Positions 19,223 through 27,799 of a stretch of 64,000 bases of DNA are shown here, in pieces. The stretch is from Frisingicoccus caecimuris (GTDB taxonomy: Bacteria > Bacillota > Clostridia > Lachnospirales > Lachnospiraceae): positions 62,001 to 126,000 of the forward strand of contig NZ_SLXA01000004.1 in the NCBI RefSeq assembly GCF_004340975.1, written 5' to 3'. A program made the translations under genes and the position numbers. The first letter of the stretch is position 1. Every line of letters starts with the position of its first letter. The notes under the pieces are model-generated. The model did no database searches, had not been told where the DNA came from, and was given only the letters and a program-made list of their open reading frames with translations.

Positions 19223-19669
19223 ATGAGTAAGATCGAACAGATTCGCGGCGAGATGGTTGCCGCTATGAAGGCTAAAGATAAGGAACGAAAGGATGCACTT
19301 TCCATGCTTCTAGGCTCTTTAAAGAACAAAGCCATCGACAAGCGCAGCGACTTGACCGAAGCGGAGGAGAATGAAGTTGTAGTAAAGGAAATCAAACAAT
19401 TAAAAGAAACTCTGGACTCTGCCCCGGCGGATCGCATCGATATCATTGACCAATGTAAATTCCGTATCCGGGTATATGAAGAATTTGCACCGAAATTTAT
19501 GACAGAAGATGAAATCAAGGCAACCATTCAGCAGGTTCTGGATAAACTCGGACTGACCGCACCGACTTCGAAAGATAAGGGCAAGATCATGAAAGAACTC
19601 ATGCCTCTTGTAAAAGGCAGATCCGACGGAAAAATGGTCAACGCACTTGTTTCTGATTTTTTTGAATAA
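19223..19669 (+). CDS. yqeY: YqeY / GatB-like tail protein
   Basis: A 148-residue helical protein, starting MSKIEQIRGEMVAAMKAKDK. YqeY is related to the C-terminal helical domain of GatB, the tRNA-dependent amidotransferase, and is thought to bind tRNA. I chose the ATG at 19223 because GATGGGAGG precedes it; a start at 19208 would lie inside that ribosome site. A TATAAT at 19178-19183 is a likely -10 box. In many Firmicutes the gene follows rpsU; here it does not. Function remains poorly defined in the family. Confidence 0.92.
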   Translation: MSKIEQIRGEMVAAMKAKDKERKDALSMLLGSLKNKAIDKRSDLTEAEENEVVVKEIKQLKETLDSAPADRIDIIDQCKFRIRVYEEFAPKFMTEDEIKATIQQVLDKLGLTAPTSKDKGKIMKELMPLVKGRSDGKMVNALVSDFFE

Positions 19670-19698
19670 TATAGATGATGAACATAAAGGAGTCCGAT

Positions 19699-20313
19699 AT
19701 GCAAAAGAAAGATGATATTGTTAAAATATATGATGATATGTTTAATTTGATCGGCGCAGAAAAATGGTCTGTCGTTCACGCACGCGGCCTGCTCCATCAG
19801 GTTGTCCACCTCTGGATGTATGGGGATGAACCAGATGGAAGATGGCTTTACTTTATCCAGCGTTCGAAGGATCTGGATGTTTTTCCCGGCCTTTATGACC
19901 TTCCTGTCAGCGGACACATCGACCCGGAAGAAACCTTTTCTCATGCCGTTGTCACACTTACCAGGGAACGACTCGGCCTGAAACTCCTTCCGGAATATTT
20001 AAAACATGTCGGAAATATCCGGCAGATTGTTGACAGTGGCAATTATCATGACAATGCCTTTTGTCAGATTTATGTAAAACGACTCAGACTTCCAATCCCG
20101 GAATTTGAAATCCAGGGTGCAGAGATGCTTTTTAAGACCAGATATGATGAATTCTGCCAGTGGGTTGAATATCCCAAAGGTAAACTTCCAATCTATACGC
20201 CAACCGGTGAATTTATTAAAGATTCGGTGGAAGCCGACTGGTGGTGGCCTCGTAAAAATGAATTTATAAAGGTCGTAAAACCTTATATTGATAAACAGCA
20301 TGAAACAATATGA
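19699..20313 (+). CDS. Nudix-fold protein with a degenerate Nudix box
   Basis: A 204-residue protein, starting MQKKDDIVKIYDDMFNLIG after AAAGGAG (19699 chosen over 19675 for that reason). Residues 30-110 fit the Nudix hydrolase fold, with WLYFIQRSKDLDVFPGLYDL before the box, similar to isopentenyl-diphosphate isomerase type proteins. The Nudix box GHIDPEETFSHAVVTLTRER departs from G-x5-E-x7-REUxEE: the first Arg and Glu are Thr and Leu and the last Glu is Arg. Catalysis may be lost or altered. It follows yqeY by 29 bp and ends at a shared convergent terminator. Confidence 0.8.
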   Translation: MQKKDDIVKIYDDMFNLIGAEKWSVVHARGLLHQVVHLWMYGDEPDGRWLYFIQRSKDLDVFPGLYDLPVSGHIDPEETFSHAVVTLTRERLGLKLLPEYLKHVGNIRQIVDSGNYHDNAFCQIYVKRLRLPIPEFEIQGAEMLFKTRYDEFCQWVEYPKGKLPIYTPTGEFIKDSVEADWWWPRKNEFIKVVKPYIDKQHETI

Positions 20314-20318
20314 AAAAT

Positions 20319-20365
20319 GGAGCTGTTGCAAAAGCAGATTATTCATCTTCTTTTGCAACAGCTCC
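20319..20365 (-). terminator. Terminator with one arm inside the response regulator gene
   Basis: A perfect 16-bp inverted repeat (20319-20334 and 20350-20365). The upstream arm encodes the last residues (GAVAKE) of the regulator gene on the minus strand, and ATTTTTC follows the other arm. It also lies 5 bp past the Nudix gene stop on the plus strand. Confidence 0.75.
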
Positions 20366-21034
20366 CATTCGATATCCCTGTCCCCAGACAGTTTCGATAT
20401 AACGAGTCTTCGGGTCTGCCTTTTTCAGTTTACTTCGCAGGTTGCTGATATGTATCTTCACTGCATTATCATCTCCGGTATAGGGCTGACGCCAAACGGC
20501 CTCATACAAACTTGCCTTTGTGTAAATCCGGTTCCGGTGACGCATCAAAAGGCTCAGGATCATATATTCCTTAACGGTCAAATCCAGAGCTCTCTGATTT
20601 ATCTCCGCTTTTTTAATAGAACCATTACTGATCTTCAGGCTCTTATACTGATACAGACGCATATCATGGGAGCGCCTGTAGGCTTCCCGCAAATAATATA
20701 TCATACACTCTTTCAACTTTTCACTGTCCACAGGCACCTCGACCACCGTGTCCAGCCATTTTTTCTCATCTTCTGCCTCAGGTTCAGATATCCCTTTCAT
20801 TCGAATTCCTAATACCGGCACATCTGAAAATAACCGAAGTTCATCGAAAATCTTTTTCTCGCTATCACCCAAAGACCCTACTGCCCATATAATCATGTCA
20901 AATGGATGCATCTTTACCATATTCACCAGCTCTGCTTCCGAAACAGAAGTTACCTGGTATCCAAGACTGTTCAGATGATCTTCCAATCGCAGTTCAGGCG
21001 GCATCCACTGATCCGCCAATAAAATAGCCGACAT
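20339..21034 (-). CDS. Atypical OmpR-type response regulator, no phospho-acceptor
   Basis: A 231-residue protein with a receiver-like N-terminal domain (1-120) and a winged-helix DNA-binding domain (about 130-225: LTVKEYMILSLLMRHRNRIY, then DDNAVKIHISNLRSKL). The receiver has lost key acids: the usual DD pair near the start is ADQ in MSAILLADQW, and the phospho-acceptor position reads FDMIIWAVGS where Asp is expected after the hydrophobic strand. It probably works without phosphorylation. No histidine kinase gene is adjacent. It is monocistronic, ending in its own terminator. Confidence 0.85.
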   Translation of the reverse strand: MSAILLADQWMPPELRLEDHLNSLGYQVTSVSEAELVNMVKMHPFDMIIWAVGSLGDSEKKIFDELRLFSDVPVLGIRMKGISEPEAEDEKKWLDTVVEVPVDSEKLKECMIYYLREAYRRSHDMRLYQYKSLKISNGSIKKAEINQRALDLTVKEYMILSLLMRHRNRIYTKASLYEAVWRQPYTGDDNAVKIHISNLRSKLKKADPKTRYIETVWGQGYRMGAVAKEDE

Positions 21035-21056
21035 TCTGCCATCAATCCTTTTGAAA

Positions 21057-21093
21057 AGTGTAAAGCCTTTGTCCTGTGAGAAAGCCTTACACT
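21057..21093 (-). terminator. Terminator after the small helical protein gene
   Basis: Stem AGTGTAAGGC (21093 side) with GCTTTACACT (21057 side), followed by TTTTC on the minus strand. It stands 26 bp past the stop of the gene at 21119. Confidence 0.6.
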
Positions 21094-21118
21094 CTAATTT
21101 ATGCTTACTATTTTGTTA

Positions 21119-21295
21119 CTAATTCATATCCAAATCACTTGTGATAACACCAAAAGATTCCAGTTTTGCTTTTAAAACCCGTAACTGGTAATTTATCTCC
21201 TTTTCACTATCTTCGGCTGTTTTTATCCTCTGTAAGTCCGTATATTTGTCAATAAGATTATTTATCATTTCTTTTTCATTCATATCAACACTCAC
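21119..21295 (-). CDS. Small helical protein of unknown function
   Basis: A 58-residue acidic protein with a coiled-coil-like middle (MINNLIDKYTDLQRIKTAED, then EKEINYQLRVLKAKLESFG). I do not recognise it. The start is set at GTG 21295 because AGGCGG stands 9 nt upstream; an ATG at 21283 (MNEKEM) is the alternative. It has its own terminator, which supports its being a gene. It may pair with a larger helical protein, but nothing in the sequence names a partner. Confidence 0.6.
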   Translation of the reverse strand: MSVDMNEKEMINNLIDKYTDLQRIKTAEDSEKEINYQLRVLKAKLESFGVITSDLDMN

Positions 21296-21523
21296 TTTCA
21301 ATCACCGCCTTTTCAATATAAATAATATTGTTCAACATCTTTATTATATCGAAAAGAATTAAACGTGTAAAGCCTTCTCAAATTGTCAAAGAACTTTTAT
21401 TGGATATTTTGCTTTGAATAAAGCTTCTGAAAAACACATACCCATTTGGGCCTCTTGGATATATCTACATTATCACAAAAACTCGTTCAGTTTCAATCAT
21501 TATCCATCGACATATCTCAACAG

Positions 21524-21554
21524 AAAAAAGGCAAGAAGTCTTTGACCTCTTGCC
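21524..21554 (-). terminator. Terminator after clpB
   Basis: GGCAAGA / TCTTGCC stem with TTTTTTC behind it on the minus strand, 21 bp past the clpB stop. Confidence 0.85.
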
Positions 21555-21574
21555 CGCAATCCGTTTATAACTCA

Positions 21575-24163
21575 TTACATTTCTTTTACACCTGCTGTCA
21601 GTTTTTCCCCATCATAGCGAATCAAAATGACATCGCCCGGCAGCACCGCATCGGAAAGAATAAGCCTTCCGGCCAGGGTTTCCACATGTTTTTGAAGGAA
21701 ACGCTTCAATGGCCGCGCGCCGTAAACCGGATCGTATCCCTGTTCAATAATGTAATCCTTTGCCGCAGAATCCAGTTCAATGGAAATATCCCGATCTGCC
21801 AGACGCCTATTAAGATTTTTCATCAGGATATCGATAATGCTGTGGATATCGTCTTTGCTCAGCGGTTTAAACATGATGATCTCATCTAAACGGTTCAGGA
21901 ATTCCGGACGGAAATGAGATCGAAGTTCATTCATAACCTGTTCTTCTGCAGATGCTTCGATATCACCGGCTTCGTTGATGCCATGAAGCAGATACCCAGA
22001 ACCAATATTGGAAGTCATAATTAAAATTGTATTTTTAAAATCAACGGTCCGTCCCTGTGAATCGGTGATTCGACCATCATCCAGTACCTGAAGCAGTACA
22101 TTAAATACATCCGGATGGGCTTTTTCAATCTCATCAAAGAGCACGACCGAATATGGTTTCCGACGCACAGCCTCCGTCAACTGACCGCCTTCCTCATAGC
22201 CTACATATCCCGGAGGCGCTCCGATCAGTCGAGATACAGAAAACTTCTCCATATATTCGCTCATATCGATACGGACGATATTCGATTCGTCATCGAAAAG
22301 GCTTTCTGCCAGAGCCTTGGCCAGCTCGGTTTTACCTACACCTGTAGGACCAAGGAACATAAAGGAACCAATCGGTTTTGTCTCATCCTTAATCCCTGCC
22401 CTGGAACGTATGATCGCTTCTGTAACTTTATCGATACCTTCATTCTGACCAATGACCCTCTTATGAAGTTCTTTGTCCAGATTCAGCGTTTTCTGACGTT
22501 CACTTTCCGTCAGTTTAGCTACCGGAATTCCGGTCCATCTGGAAACAATCCTTCCAATTTCATCCTCCGTTACCTGCTCACGCACAAGAGAATCCTCTGC
22601 GCCATGAATCTTCTGCTCCTGAGCTTCAAGCTGACGTTTAAGTTCCGGCAATTTACCATATTGTAGTTCCGCAGCCCGATTCAGATCATACTCTCTCTGG
22701 GCCTTTTCAATCTCTTTATTTACACTTTCTATCTGCTCTCTGAGGATACGGACCTGATCCACATCCTTTTTGTCCGCTTCCCACTGAGCCTTCTTGACCT
22801 GAAAATCTTCACGAAATTCAGATATCTCTTTCTGAATAGCTGACAGACGCTCCTGACTTAAATGGTCATCCTCTTTCTTGAGAGCTGCCTCTTCAATCTC
22901 AAGCTGCATAATCTTTCTGGATATCTCATCCAGCTCCGTCGGCATGGAATCCAGTTCGGTCTTGATCAGGGCACAGGCTTCATCCACCAGGTCGATGGCC
23001 TTATCCGGCAGAAAACGATCGGATATATAACGGTTTGATAATACCGCCGCCGCCACCAGAGAGCTGTCCGTAATTTTTACACCATGAAAGACTTCATACC
23101 GCTCTTTCAAGCCACGGAGAATGGAGATCGTATCCTCCACCGTCGGTTCATCCACCGTTACCGGCTGAAAACGACGCTCCAGTGCTTTATCTTTTTCAAT
23201 ATACTGGCGATATTCATCCAGGGTAGTGGCCCCGATACAATGAAGTTCACCACGGGCCAACATCGGTTTCAGCATATTCCCTGCGTCCATAGCGCCGTCG
23301 GTCTTACCTGCGCCAACGATCAGATGCAGCTCATCCACAAATAAAATAATCTGTCCTTGACTTTTGCGCACTTCTTCAAGCACGGCTTTGAGACGCTCCT
23401 CAAATTCACCTCTGTATTTTGCCCCGGCTACAAGAGCGCCCATATCCAGTGAAAAAATCTGCTTATCTTTCAATCCATCCGGTACATCTCCCCGGACGAT
23501 ACGCTGCGCCAGTCCTTCAATGACCGCCGTCTTACCTACACCTGGCTCACCAATGAGCACCGGATTATTTTTCGTCTTACGGGAAAGAATCCGAATAATA
23601 TTTCGAATCTCACCGTCACGGCCGATCACCGGGTCTAATTTCTGATTTCTGGCTTTCTCTACAAGGTTTTCTCCATACTTACTCAGGCTGTCGTAAGTGC
23701 CTTCCGGATTATCCGTTGTCACTCTCTGGTTCCCCCGTACTTCCATCAGTGCCTGCAAAAATCCATTTCTCTGAATCTGGAAATTTTTAAACAGGGTTTT
23801 CAGTTCCTTATTCGCTGTTTCAAGCAGCGCCAGGAACAAATGCTCCACCGAAACATACTCGTCGCCCATCTGTCTGGCTTCTTTATCTGCCTGGGTAAAG
23901 GTCCGGCTCAGATCCTGGCTCATGTACTGCTGGCCGCCCTGGACCTTTACATGTCCGGCCAGTACCTTTTCGGTCTGATAAACAAATCCGGCCGTATTCA
24001 CATTCATCTTATCCATCAGTTTAACGATCAGACTGTCTTCTTTATTCAACAACGCATATAGCAGGTGAATCTGATCTATCTCCTGGTTCCCGTATTCAAG
24101 AGCCAGACTCTGGCAAGACTGCACTGCCTCCAGAGATTTCTGAGTATATTTATTAAAATCCAT
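21575..24163 (-). CDS. clpB: ClpB disaggregase
   Basis: An 862-residue AAA+ chaperone that with DnaK pulls proteins out of aggregates. In order: N-domain (1-145, two Clp-N repeats), first ATPase domain with Walker A GEPGVGKT near residue 205, the coiled-coil middle domain (about 390-530, [40 protein letters not shown]) that marks ClpB, and second ATPase domain with GPTGVGKT near 600. There is no ClpP-binding loop. I start at ATG 24163 after AAGGAGG, not at 24226. It is transcribed alone from the promoter at 24217-24245. Confidence 0.97.
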   Translation of the reverse strand: MDFNKYTQKSLEAVQSCQSLALEYGNQEIDQIHLLYALLNKEDSLIVKLMDKMNVNTAGFVYQTEKVLAGHVKVQGGQQYMSQDLSRTFTQADKEARQMGDEYVSVEHLFLALLETANKELKTLFKNFQIQRNGFLQALMEVRGNQRVTTDNPEGTYDSLSKYGENLVEKARNQKLDPVIGRDGEIRNIIRILSRKTKNNPVLIGEPGVGKTAVIEGLAQRIVRGDVPDGLKDKQIFSLDMGALVAGAKYRGEFEERLKAVLEEVRKSQGQIILFVDELHLIVGAGKTDGAMDAGNMLKPMLARGELHCIGATTLDEYRQYIEKDKALERRFQPVTVDEPTVEDTISILRGLKERYEVFHGVKITDSSLVAAAVLSNRYISDRFLPDKAIDLVDEACALIKTELDSMPTELDEISRKIMQLEIEEAALKKEDDHLSQERLSAIQKEISEFREDFQVKKAQWEADKKDVDQVRILREQIESVNKEIEKAQREYDLNRAAELQYGKLPELKRQLEAQEQKIHGAEDSLVREQVTEDEIGRIVSRWTGIPVAKLTESERQKTLNLDKELHKRVIGQNEGIDKVTEAIIRSRAGIKDETKPIGSFMFLGPTGVGKTELAKALAESLFDDESNIVRIDMSEYMEKFSVSRLIGAPPGYVGYEEGGQLTEAVRRKPYSVVLFDEIEKAHPDVFNVLLQVLDDGRITDSQGRTVDFKNTILIMTSNIGSGYLLHGINEAGDIEASAEEQVMNELRSHFRPEFLNRLDEIIMFKPLSKDDIHSIIDILMKNLNRRLADRDISIELDSAAKDYIIEQGYDPVYGARPLKRFLQKHVETLAGRLILSDAVLPGDVILIRYDGEKLTAGVKEM

Positions 24164-24200
24164 AGAACATACCTCCTTCTTAGGAATATTATCATTGTTA

Positions 24201-24229
24201 TGTTTGTTATATATGTAATATAACAAACA
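24201..24229. promoter_or_regulatory. Perfect inverted repeat overlapping the clpB -10 box
   Basis: TGTTTGTTATAT (24201-24212), ATGTA, then ATATAACAAACA (24218-24229): 12-bp perfect arms. It covers the clpB -10 box. A close copy lies at the hsp20 promoter (55198-55226). It is not CIRCE (TTAGCACTC-N9-GAGTGCTAA) and not a CtsR box. Confidence 0.7.
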
Positions 24230-24245
24230 TTATCATGTTTGTCAA
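24217..24245 (-). promoter_or_regulatory. Promoter of clpB
   Basis: Minus strand: TTGACA (24240-24245), 17-bp spacer, TATATT (24217-24222). About 50 bp from the start codon. Confidence 0.8.
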
Positions 24246-24261
24246 CCAGATTCTAAAAAAT

Positions 24262-24290
24262 TTGCATTTTTTCTTGTAGCGCGGTATAAT
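24262..24290 (+). promoter_or_regulatory. Promoter of the nicotinate phosphoribosyltransferase gene
   Basis: TTGCAT (24262-24267), 17-bp spacer, TATAAT (24285-24290). It diverges from the clpB promoter. Confidence 0.75.
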
Positions 24291-24328
24291 TTGTTAAAAC
24301 TATATACGGAAAGGTATTATATATTATT

Positions 24329-25801
24329 ATGGATACATCACACTTAACGTTATTAACCGATTTATATGAATTGACCATGATGCAGGGGTATTTTAAAAAT
24401 AAAACCAACGAAACGGTCATCTTTGATGTCTTTTATCGTTCCAATCCGGAAGATGCGGCTTATTCAATCACCGCAGGCCTGGCTCAGGTCATTGAATATA
24501 TTGAAGGACTGCATTTTGATGAAACAGACATTAACTATCTGCGCTCCACCGGTTTCTTTCAGGAAGACTTTCTTGAATACTTAAAAGATTTCCGTTTTAC
24601 CGGCGATATATACGCCATCCCTGAAGGTACCGTTGTATTTCCGAAAGAGCCTCTGCTTAAGGTCATCGCCCCGATCATGGAGGCCCAGATTGTAGAGACC
24701 GCTATCTTGAATATTATTAACCATCAAAGTCTTATCTGTACGAAAGCGGCCCGCGTTGTCTATGCGGCTGGCGGAGGTGTTATGGAATTTGGCCTGCGTC
24801 GTGCCCAGGGCCCGGATGCCGGAACCTATGGTGCCCGCGCCGCGGTCATCGGCGGCTGTGTTGGAACCTCCAACGTATTGGCTGGCCAGATGTTCGATAT
24901 TCCGGTGAAGGGCACTCATGCGCACAGTTGGATCATGAGCTTTAAAACCGAACTGGAAGCCTTTCGCAATTATGCCGGTCTTTACCCGGATAACTGTCTG
25001 CTTCTGGTCGATACCTATGACACTTTAAAATCCGGTGTGCCTCATGCCATTCAGGTCTTTGATGAAATGAAAGCCAAAGGCATCCACTCAAAACTTTACG
25101 GTATCCGTCTGGACAGCGGCGATCTGGCTTACCTGTCCAAACAGGCCCGAAAGATGCTGGACGAGGCCGGTCATACCGATGCCATCATCTCCGCTTCCAG
25201 CGATCTGGATGAATATCTGATCGACAGTCTTCATACTCAGGGTGCAAAGATCACCTCCTGGGGCGTAGGTACCAACCTGATCACGTCCAAAAACTGTCCG
25301 GCTTTCGGCGGTGTTTACAAACTGGCTGCCGTATCCGACGAAAACGGAAACTTCATTCCAAAGATTAAAGTTTCAGAGAATATCGAAAAGGTAACAAATC
25401 CGGGAAACAAAACCGTCTTTCGTCTTTATGATAAAAAGACCGGAAAGATTCGTGCCGATTTAATCGCCTTATCCAATGAAACCTACGACTCAGATATCAC
25501 ACTGATGATTTTTGATCCGATTTCCACATGGAAAAAAACCTGGCTGCGGGGCGGAACTTATACCGTTCGCGAACTGCTCGTTCCAATCTTCGAAAACGGC
25601 CGCTGTGTTTATGAATCCCCTGCGGTCATGGATATCCGGGATTACTGCGCCGGGGAATTAGAAACGCTGTGGGATGAATCCCGCCGTCTGGTCAACCCTC
25701 AGGAGGTCTATGTCGATCTTTCAAAACCTCTCTGGGAATTGAAAAATGAACTTCTCGACCACGTTCATAACTTCGAAGACAACGAGACGAAACACGCTTA
25801 G
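24329..25801 (+). CDS. pncB: Nicotinate phosphoribosyltransferase
   Basis: A 490-residue enzyme that joins nicotinate to PRPP, the first step in salvage of nicotinic acid to NAD. Visible family landmarks: the start LLTDLYELTMMQGYF, the segment RRAQGPDAG, VKGTHAHSWIMSF with the catalytic histidine near residue 200, and RLDSGDLAYLSKQAR binding PRPP phosphate. Length fits the longer bacterial PncB type. It stands alone between its promoter and a bidirectional terminator. GGAAAGG stands upstream of the ATG. Confidence 0.95.
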   Translation: MDTSHLTLLTDLYELTMMQGYFKNKTNETVIFDVFYRSNPEDAAYSITAGLAQVIEYIEGLHFDETDINYLRSTGFFQEDFLEYLKDFRFTGDIYAIPEGTVVFPKEPLLKVIAPIMEAQIVETAILNIINHQSLICTKAARVVYAAGGGVMEFGLRRAQGPDAGTYGARAAVIGGCVGTSNVLAGQMFDIPVKGTHAHSWIMSFKTELEAFRNYAGLYPDNCLLLVDTYDTLKSGVPHAIQVFDEMKAKGIHSKLYGIRLDSGDLAYLSKQARKMLDEAGHTDAIISASSDLDEYLIDSLHTQGAKITSWGVGTNLITSKNCPAFGGVYKLAAVSDENGNFIPKIKVSENIEKVTNPGNKTVFRLYDKKTGKIRADLIALSNETYDSDITLMIFDPISTWKKTWLRGGTYTVRELLVPIFENGRCVYESPAVMDIRDYCAGELETLWDESRRLVNPQEVYVDLSKPLWELKNELLDHVHNFEDNETKHA

Positions 25802-25860
25802 CGAGTTTCGCTCGTTATCACGGCAGTCGCCAAGCGGACATGCAAGCATGTCCGTTTGGC
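25799..25860. repeat. Palindromic intergenic element
   Basis: Just past pncB: AGCGAG/CTCGT-type small stem at 25799-25816, then GCCAAGCGGACATGC (25829-25843), AA, and GCATGTCCGTTTGGC (25846-25860), a 15-bp inverted repeat with one G-U pair. There is no T-tract. It resembles repetitive extragenic palindromes; whether other copies exist elsewhere in the genome cannot be seen here. No second copy was noticed in this window. Confidence 0.5.
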
Positions 25861-25883
25861 TCGTTGCTTCGCGTAAATTAAAA

Positions 25884-25935
25884 AACAAGGCTGTGAGGAA
25901 CTGCTGAATAACCAGCGCATCCTCACAGCCTTGTT
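25884..25935. terminator. Bidirectional terminator
   Basis: A perfect 16-bp inverted repeat (AACAAGGCTGTGAGGA and its complement) with AAAAAA on the left and ATTTTTT on the right. It ends pncB on the plus strand and the flavodiiron gene on the minus strand. Confidence 0.9.
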
Positions 25936-25940
25936 ATTTT

Positions 25941-27731
25941 TTATCCGATGGGTTCAAAGTCTGCTGCACCATGCTTACATAACGGACAAATGAAATCGTC
26001 CGGAAGTACATCCCCTTCATAAATGTAACCGCATACTTTGCAGACAAAACCTTTTTTACCTTCTGTTTCCGGTTTTGGCTTAACATTACTCTGATAATAA
26101 TTATAAGTCATTGTCTCCACATCGGAAATCACCCTCGCCTCTGTCACTGTGCAGATAAACATTCCGTGAGTATCGAAATCCACATACTGTTCTACCTTCA
26201 AAGACATAAAAGCGTTAATATATCTCGGCAAAAATACCAACCCGTTATCGGAACGCAGCGGCTCAATATCCGCAAACTTGTCCGCCGTCCGGCCGCTCTG
26301 AAATCCAAAGTTCTGGAACACGCTGAACGGCGCCTCCGTGGACAGACAGTTCACATTCATAATGCCGGTCTGCTTAATGACATGATGCGAATAATTGGCT
26401 TTATTAATGCAGACGGCAACGCGGTTTGGATTATCCGTAACCTGGGATACCGTATTTACAATAAGACCATTATCCTTTGTACCATCGTTGGATGTGACCA
26501 CATAAAGACCATATCCAATCTTGAAAAGTGCCGTCATATCATTTTTATTTGCCGTCTCATCCTTCTGAGCAAGATAATCCTTACAAAGTTCCTCGGCCAT
26601 GGCCTCTAACTGAGCATTGCTGTCCTCATTCAATGCAGATTTGATGGAAACTGTCGTATTCGTAAACGATGTATTCTTACAGCCTTCCAGCATTTTCTTC
26701 ATCACTCTGGCTGCCATCGGCGCCCAAGAGCCATTCTCAATCATACCGATTTTCCGGTTCTGGAAATTGCGTTCCAGTAAATGATCGATAAACGCTTTCA
26801 TAAACGGAAAGATATCTGCGTTGTACGTGGTCGTGGCAAGAACCAGCTTGCCGTAACGGAAGGCATCCTCCACAGCTTCTGCCATATCACAACGGGCCAA
26901 GTCATTGACAACAACCTTTGGGCAGCCCTTCGCGCGAAGCTTATCTGCCAGAATTTCTACTGCTTTTTTTGTATTCCCATAAATCGATGTATATGCAATA
27001 ACAATGCCTTCTGTCTCAATACCATAGGAAGACCATGTATTATATAAGTTCAGATAATAGCCAAGGTTCTCTGACAGCATCGGTCCATGGAGCGGACAAA
27101 TCGTCTGTATATCCAGTTTGTCCGCTTTTTTTAGCAGATTCTGAACCTGAGTACCATATTTTCCTACGATACCAAAGTAATAACGACGTGCCTCACAGGC
27201 CCAGTCCTCTTCCACATCCAAAGCTCCGAACTTACCAAAAGCATCTGCGGAGAATAATACTTTATCATGGGCATCATAAGTCATCATCACTTCCGGCCAG
27301 TGAATCATCGGCGCCGCTACAAAAGAAAGTTCATGAGTTCCAAGAGAGAGTGTATCGCCTTCTTTAATGATGATCTGCCGGTCAGAAAATTCATCCCCGT
27401 AAAACTGTTCCATCATTGCAAAGGCTTTTGCGCTGGCTACGACCTTCGCCTCCGGATAAAGTTTCATAAAATTGACAATATTCGCCGAATGATCCGGCTC
27501 CATATGCTGTACGATCAAATAATCCGGTGCCTTTCTCCCTGTTGCATTTTCAATATTATCCAGCCATTCGTGGGTAAAGTGAACGTCAACCGAATCCATG
27601 ACCGCTATTTTTTTATCTATGATCACATAAGAATTGTATGCCATTCCATTCTCAACAACGTACTGGCCCTCAAATAAGTCAATTTTGTGGTCGTTCACGC
27701 CTACATATTTAATGTCATTTGTGATATTCAT
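25941..27731 (-). CDS. Flavodiiron protein fused to flavin reductase and rubredoxin
   Basis: A 596-residue fusion. Residues 1-245: metallo-beta-lactamase-like diiron domain, with ligands His76, Glu78, Asp80, His81 in QHMEPDHSAN, a His in MIHWPEV and a His in CPLHGPM. About 250-395: flavodoxin domain (AYTSIYGNTKKAVEIL). About 400-545: flavin reductase-like FMN domain (NRVAVCINKANYSHHVIK). About 550-596: rubredoxin with CKVCGYIYEG and CPLCKHG. It reduces O2 to water (or NO to N2O) to protect an anaerobe, and the fused domains likely feed electrons internally from NAD(P)H. AGGAGGGAAGCAAT precedes the ATG. A TATAAT stands about 60 bp upstream. Confidence 0.93.
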   Translation of the reverse strand: MNITNDIKYVGVNDHKIDLFEGQYVVENGMAYNSYVIIDKKIAVMDSVDVHFTHEWLDNIENATGRKAPDYLIVQHMEPDHSANIVNFMKLYPEAKVVASAKAFAMMEQFYGDEFSDRQIIIKEGDTLSLGTHELSFVAAPMIHWPEVMMTYDAHDKVLFSADAFGKFGALDVEEDWACEARRYYFGIVGKYGTQVQNLLKKADKLDIQTICPLHGPMLSENLGYYLNLYNTWSSYGIETEGIVIAYTSIYGNTKKAVEILADKLRAKGCPKVVVNDLARCDMAEAVEDAFRYGKLVLATTTYNADIFPFMKAFIDHLLERNFQNRKIGMIENGSWAPMAARVMKKMLEGCKNTSFTNTTVSIKSALNEDSNAQLEAMAEELCKDYLAQKDETANKNDMTALFKIGYGLYVVTSNDGTKDNGLIVNTVSQVTDNPNRVAVCINKANYSHHVIKQTGIMNVNCLSTEAPFSVFQNFGFQSGRTADKFADIEPLRSDNGLVFLPRYINAFMSLKVEQYVDFDTHGMFICTVTEARVISDVETMTYNYYQSNVKPKPETEGKKGFVCKVCGYIYEGDVLPDDFICPLCKHGAADFEPIG

Positions 27732-27799
27732 ATTGCTTCCCTCCTGATTAATTTGTGGATATTATACCTCATCCTTTTCTAAATTAAAACACCCTAATA

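Noticed and set aside
20339-21034. Pairing of the response regulator with the kinase-like protein at 30-32 kb
   Set aside because: They are 10 kb apart and both lack phospho-transfer residues; nothing supports a partnership.
24164-24226. N-terminal extension of ClpB
   Set aside because: 21 codons overlap the operator and promoter; the ATG at 24163 follows AAGGAGG.
24201-24245. CIRCE or CtsR operator before clpB
   Set aside because: Neither TTAGCACTC-N9-GAGTGCTAA nor the CtsR heptad repeat is present; the repeat there is different.
25884-25935. Element continuous with the palindrome at 25829-25860
   Set aside because: The two are separate: the second is a normal bidirectional terminator with T- and A-tracts; the first has neither.
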